A DNA stretch of 64,000 nucleotides. It comes from CBDAQA01 sp965247815. Its GTDB lineage: Bacteria; Planctomycetota; Phycisphaerae; Tepidisphaerales; Tepidisphaeraceae. The notes under the pieces were generated by a model, which had not been told where the DNA came from, did not search any database, and saw only the letters and a program-made list of their open reading frames with translations. How positions within the stretch are numbered: the first letter of the stretch is position 1; the number at the start of each line of letters is the position of its first letter. The translations under genes and the position numbers were made by a program. The DNA lies in the NCBI GenBank assembly GCA_965247815.1, contig CBDFHW010000025.1:62001-126000 (forward strand). The letters run 5' to 3'. Shown here in pieces: positions 60,233 through 64,000 of this stretch.

Positions 60233-62911
60233 ATGTCGACCATGCCGAACAGGATTTTTTTCTCCGCCGGGTGCGTCTGCAAAGTGATCTTCCTGTCCTC
60301 GGTCGCCGTCGCCGCGGCGACCCGTCCGACGTCCCAACCGACCGACTCGGACTTGCCTCCGATGGCCGTCCGCCGGCTCGGTGACGTCCGCTACGCGTGT
60401 GAGGGAAAGACGGCCAGCTTCTCGGCCGACAATCACCGCCTCGCGGTGTCGGGAAAAATGCTCCACGTCATGGACGTCAAGACCGGTTCGGAGCTAACCA
60501 GCTTCAGTCGGCCGGACTACGTACCGGTGGGCGCCGCCTACATCGGGGAGCACCGGCTCATGGTCGCGTGGACCGGAATGAACCTTCCGACGCTGATCGA
60601 CGTGCTCGACGATCGCACCGGAGACGCGGTTCGCAGCTTGACCGCTCGAACCACCGGCCTGCTTACCGACTTCGCGGTCGCACCGGATGGTTCGGCGTTC
60701 GCCATCTCGGCGGATCAGAATTTGTTGTGTGACGGACGCACGGGCGAGGTTCGCAAAGATTTCGGCCTCGGCGAGTTACCGCACGCAATGTGGTACGACG
60801 GCCCAAGGTTTGGTTTTTCAGCCGACGGAACTGTGCTGGCCGTCGTCGGATTTGATTCTCAGGCAATGATCGTGGACGCGAAAACGGGAGCCGAGAAGCT
60901 CCAGAAGCATTTCGAAGCCACCGGCGGGGCGGTCCTCTCTGCCAGTGGATGGCTGCTCGCGACGGTGCACGCCGACCGCCAGTTACGGCTATACGACCTT
61001 AAGACCGGTGAAGAGCTGGCAGTGCCCGAAGCGGAGATCAAGCCGGGTGACCCGGGGTACCCCGCGCGTGACCATGGCGCGGTCTCGAGCTTCGCCTTCT
61101 CGGGCGCCGGTGAGGACCTTGTCGTTTCAAAGACTCCGCTCCGCTGGATCACGATTCAGGACACAAGTCAGCGGCCGCTCGCGCCGCCGAAGCGGATTCT
61201 CGACCTCAAGCCTGAAATCGTTGATCGAATGACGTGGTCGCGAGACGGGTCGCTCATCGCCGTTGCCGAGGCAGAGGGCCACCGCGTGATCGTCGACGCA
61301 CGTGCCGGGAAGGTGCAGTCGACCCGGTCTATCGCGATGGCCGCGATCAGCGCCATGTCCGTGTCGCCGTCCGGCAACGAACTGTTGGCGGGCACCGAAA
61401 CTGGCGAGGTGTACCGCTGGGACCTGGAACATGGGGCTCTGTTGGCGCGCCGCGACCACGACACGGTTACCGACCTTCAGTTCGGGGAAGTTGCTTCGCT
61501 GGCGCATTCAGAAGACGGTCGCGTGGTACACGTGTCCGGTCCGGCTGACGTTCGCGTGTGTGATTCGGTCACCCTGCAAAACGTTTACTCGCCACCGCCA
61601 AAGGCGGTGATCGGCCTCGCGCGAAGGCTCGCGTTCGTGACGCCGGACGGGCGGTTCTGTCTCAGCGCGGCCGACGTGGATCTCACGATGACCGAAATTG
61701 CCACCGGGCAATCCAGCGTTTTGATTCACATGGATCGAAATGACCCGAGTTTCAAACAGTGGAGATTGCCGCAGCCGGCCGCGTGCTCGCCCGACGGGAA
61801 GCTCCTCGCGGTGGTGTCGAGAGAGGGATTGCGGTTTGTGGACACCGAGGCCAGGCGCCTAGGTCCGCTCGCGCGGACGCACCCGGTCGGCACGACGCCG
61901 GAGACGGAATCGACCGAGTCGGTCTTCTCGTCCGACGGCAAATGGGCGATGGTCCTATCGTGGAATCAGGCGGGGTTGTTCGAGTCCCGGCAGTTGGTCG
62001 ATCCCGCCGCCAGCGATGCCGCCGCGGCGGCGGAAAAAGCGTTGCGTCCGACGGCTCAGGTGATCATTCTGCCCAACCGGCTGACCGATCCGCTGCCGCA
62101 CGTCGAACCGGCCTGGACCCTGCCTGTGCATTTGCAGAGTGCCAAGGCCGGCTTCAGCCACTGCGGGGAGCTTGTCGCCGTCGTAAGCCGGGACGTTGAT
62201 GCGTCGGTGACGGTTCTGGAAACACGGTCCGGGAGTGTGCTGACAACCATTACCGAACCGACAGGCCACGCGGACATTCCCACGTTCGTGCCCGGAAAGC
62301 CGTTGCTGGCGACGTCCCTGACGGACGGCACGATCCTGCTTTGGGATCTGCTGAGTGCGATTCGGTCGGGCAAGGGTCAGAGCGTTACGAAAGACAGAAC
62401 GAACGCACAGCTTTGGTCGAACCTGTCAGCCGACGACGCATCGGTCGCTTACTGTTCCGGGCTGGAACTCTATCACCGGGGGCACCTGCTCGACCACGCC
62501 GCCGGCGTTTCCGCATTTCCGTCCGTCGCAGCGGACAGCGGTAACGTTGCACGCAAATGGGTCTCAGATCTCTCCTCGCAAAAGCCGGCCGATCGGGAGA
62601 AAGCCCATAAGGCGCTCGAAGCGATGGGTGCCGCGGCCGGATCCGAGGTTCGCGCCGCGCTCGACAAACATCCGGGCGGCGAGATCGAGGCCCGGCTTGC
62701 AAGTATTGCCGAGGTGATCGGGGCGAAAGAGGATAAGGTAGACGCTTCAGAAAAGCCGATTAAAGTGCCAGACCGCGAAGCCGACCGAAGAGAAATGCTT
62801 ACTTCGCGATTCGTGCAGCTATTGGAATGGTCGACTGACCCCCGGTCGAAGGCCGAATACGAGCGACTCACGGCAATCGCTACACCCACGCCGCCGACCA
62901 CCCGGCGATGA
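60233..62911 (+). CDS. Secreted WD40/YVTN-type beta-propeller protein
   Basis: An 892-residue protein with an N-terminal signal sequence (FFSAGCVCKVIFLSSVAVAAA). Propeller repeats occupy most of its length, for example FSADGTVLAVVGFDSQAMIV, SWSRDGSLIAVAEAEGH-like TWSRDGSLIAVAE, and SPDGKLLAVVSREGLRF. About 20 residues per strand set are visible. Near residues 780-830 a helical domain, LSSQKPADREKAHKALEAMG, resembles those seen in planctomycete WD40 proteins after the propeller. The role is unknown; these proteins may bind partners in the periplasm. A second ATG at 60242 is an alternative start. It is convergent with the phosphatase gene. Confidence 0.8.
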   Translation: MSTMPNRIFFSAGCVCKVIFLSSVAVAAATRPTSQPTDSDLPPMAVRRLGDVRYACEGKTASFSADNHRLAVSGKMLHVMDVKTGSELTSFSRPDYVPVGAAYIGEHRLMVAWTGMNLPTLIDVLDDRTGDAVRSLTARTTGLLTDFAVAPDGSAFAISADQNLLCDGRTGEVRKDFGLGELPHAMWYDGPRFGFSADGTVLAVVGFDSQAMIVDAKTGAEKLQKHFEATGGAVLSASGWLLATVHADRQLRLYDLKTGEELAVPEAEIKPGDPGYPARDHGAVSSFAFSGAGEDLVVSKTPLRWITIQDTSQRPLAPPKRILDLKPEIVDRMTWSRDGSLIAVAEAEGHRVIVDARAGKVQSTRSIAMAAISAMSVSPSGNELLAGTETGEVYRWDLEHGALLARRDHDTVTDLQFGEVASLAHSEDGRVVHVSGPADVRVCDSVTLQNVYSPPPKAVIGLARRLAFVTPDGRFCLSAADVDLTMTEIATGQSSVLIHMDRNDPSFKQWRLPQPAACSPDGKLLAVVSREGLRFVDTEARRLGPLARTHPVGTTPETESTESVFSSDGKWAMVLSWNQAGLFESRQLVDPAASDAAAAAEKALRPTAQVIILPNRLTDPLPHVEPAWTLPVHLQSAKAGFSHCGELVAVVSRDVDASVTVLETRSGSVLTTITEPTGHADIPTFVPGKPLLATSLTDGTILLWDLLSAIRSGKGQSVTKDRTNAQLWSNLSADDASVAYCSGLELYHRGHLLDHAAGVSAFPSVAADSGNVARKWVSDLSSQKPADREKAHKALEAMGAAAGSEVRAALDKHPGGEIEARLASIAEVIGAKEDKVDASEKPIKVPDREADRREMLTSRFVQLLEWSTDPRSKAEYERLTAIATPTPPTTRR

Positions 62912-62949
62912 GAACAGCGGCGTCGTATACTGTCGGTGACGCGCCGGAA

Positions 62950-63543
62950 TCATTTTCCGTCGTCACCGGGCAGCGCGTTTTCCGAAAGTTCGCGCCAGTT
63001 CGCCTTGCCGTTGTCGAAGGTGATTTGCCATACTCGGTCAAACACGGCCGGATCCCACCGCCCGGGGGCGTCATGAGCGCCCAAGGCGTGAGCCAATTCC
63101 GGAAGCTTTCCGTGATGCCAGGCAATCATCACGGTTTTGCCGGAATATTTCGGGTCGGTCAGCACCTCGTGCGCGAGTTCGGCGAAATCGCCGTCCTTGT
63201 AGGTCGCGTCGATGCCGAGTTGTAGAGACTTGGCGAGCGGTTCGAGCGTTTCGACCGGCCGGTTACTGTGAGCCGACCGCTTGGTGGCGATCAGAAAATC
63301 GGGGCGCGCGAAACGCGTGGGAAATAGAGTCGGTAACGCGGCCGCCCGTTCGAACCCGCGCGGGGACAGGTCGGGGCTTTTTTCCGTGCCGGTGTTGTCA
63401 GGTTTTTCGGCGTGTCGAATCAGAAGCACGACCCGCGGGCCAGCGACAGGGCGGGTCGTAGGCACGCCCGGGGTTTCGCCGTGGCTAGACAATGTCTGAA
63501 ATAAGACCAGCAACAGCGTGTAGAGCTCGACCCGCCTTCGCAT
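62950..63543 (-). CDS. Histidine phosphatase (SixA/PGM-like), exported
   Basis: A 197-residue protein of the branch-1 histidine phosphatase clan. A signal sequence (LYTLLLVLFQTLSSHG) is followed by VVLLIRHAEKPDN, the RHG-type phosphohistidine motif, and later by VMIAWHHGKLPELAHALG, which supplies the second His pair. Such RHAEKP proteins are often exported; their substrates are unknown. The frame extends to 63588, but MRRRVEL at 63543 is the better start. Divergent from pyk across about 200 bases. Confidence 0.85.
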   Translation of the reverse strand: MRRRVELYTLLLVLFQTLSSHGETPGVPTTRPVAGPRVVLLIRHAEKPDNTGTEKSPDLSPRGFERAAALPTLFPTRFARPDFLIATKRSAHSNRPVETLEPLAKSLQLGIDATYKDGDFAELAHEVLTDPKYSGKTVMIAWHHGKLPELAHALGAHDAPGRWDPAVFDRVWQITFDNGKANWRELSENALPGDDGK

Positions 63544-63743
63544 TATCCAATCTCCGCTCGTAAAACCTTCCGAAGCGTTCACCGCCATTGATGCATGCGA
63601 GCGTACTGCGAGTCGGCGCCGCGGCGAAGTGCTTCACACAACTTTCACAATCACCCCTTTTATCGCGGGCGTCGTTCCGTATGATCCGATCTCAGCCGGT
63701 GACCAACGACCGGCCAGCAGCTTGCGGTCAATCAGGTGACAAG

Positions 63744-64000
63744 ATGATTCGAACTAAAATTGTGGCGACGATGGGTCCGGCGTGTGGTGACGTGGAAACG
63801 TTGCTGAGACTTTTCGAAGCCGGGGTCGACGTCTGCCGGCTGAATTTCTCACACGGCACGCTCGACGGACACCTGCTGACCCTGCGAAACATTCACGAAG
63901 CGGCGAGCCGATACCACGAACCCATTGCCGTGCTCGGCGATCTGTGCGGGCCGAAGATTCGGCTCGGTTCGATCAAAGACGTCGACGGGCTCGGCGGGAT
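63744..64000 (+). CDS. pyk: Pyruvate kinase, 5' part only
   Basis: The first 85 residues of pyruvate kinase, which converts phosphoenolpyruvate and ADP to pyruvate and ATP. MIRTKIVATMGPACGDVETL and VDVCRLNFSHGTLDGH, then ILGDLCGPKIRLG-like VLGDLCGPKIRLG, match the family N-terminus with the catalytic-site Arg and the phosphate-binding Asn-Phe-Ser-His. The gene continues beyond the window end. Confidence 0.9.
   Translation, partial: MIRTKIVATMGPACGDVETLLRLFEAGVDVCRLNFSHGTLDGHLLTLRNIHEAASRYHEPIAVLGDLCGPKIRLGSIKDVDGLGG

Overview
The window is 64 kb of high-GC bacterial chromosome, densely coding on both strands. The gene content points to a planctomycete, possibly class Phycisphaerae. The signs are weak or variable Shine-Dalgarno use with many GTG/TTG starts, beta-propeller secreted proteins, a very long flotillin-like protein, a stand-alone PQQ-repeat protein and many lipoproteins. 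No marker gene fixes the lineage, so this is inference. I found no rRNA or tRNA gene, CRISPR array, intact insertion sequence or prophage.

Left part (1-17 kb): mostly housekeeping. It holds a CPA1 Na+/H+ antiporter, rsmE, a TolB-like lipoprotein, a HAD phosphatase, a lone receiver protein, addB (nuclease/helicase subunit) with a DUF456 membrane protein, pdxH overlapping a diacylglycerol kinase, a truncated haemoglobin, a glycine-rich RRM protein with a strong terminator, an ABC exporter and miaB. A broken GH51 arabinofuranosidase remnant lies at 5554-5858.

17-24 kb: argJ followed by a glycan locus, all on the minus strand: two GT2 glycosyltransferases, a hexapeptide acyltransferase, a GT11 fucosyltransferase and a TMTC-like membrane protein. 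24-32 kb: a BatA-like membrane protein, an anti-sigma antagonist/kinase pair, a rhomboid protease, nrnA and pyrE.

32.7-34.2 kb: an accessory island. A 59-residue stump resembling an integron integrase is divergent from two small unknown ORFs. The ORFs are separated by an attC-like imperfect palindrome and followed by a 42-bp tandem repeat. This looks like an eroded integron.

34.5-45.7 kb: dusB and then a strongly coupled operon. It contains a chorismatase (FkbO/Hyg5/XanB2 family), a halogenase-like flavoprotein, an adenylating ligase, a LolA/LolB-like lipoprotein and an MMPL exporter. A phosphodiesterase-like lipoprotein, a polysaccharide deacetylase and a PagL-like lipid A deacylase follow. 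The first five resemble the head-group and export half of aryl-polyene/xanthomonadin clusters, but no ketosynthase, ACP or dehydratase is present. This is the best candidate here for an undescribed system: a hydroxybenzoate-derived envelope modification.

45.8-64 kb: ergothioneine genes egtB-egtD, a DUF1440-like protein, a DUF481 outer-membrane protein, terC and upp, metK, astA-astD (part of the arginine succinyltransferase pathway), a flotillin-like protein, a WD40-type secreted protein, a histidine phosphatase and the 5' end of pyruvate kinase, which runs off the window.
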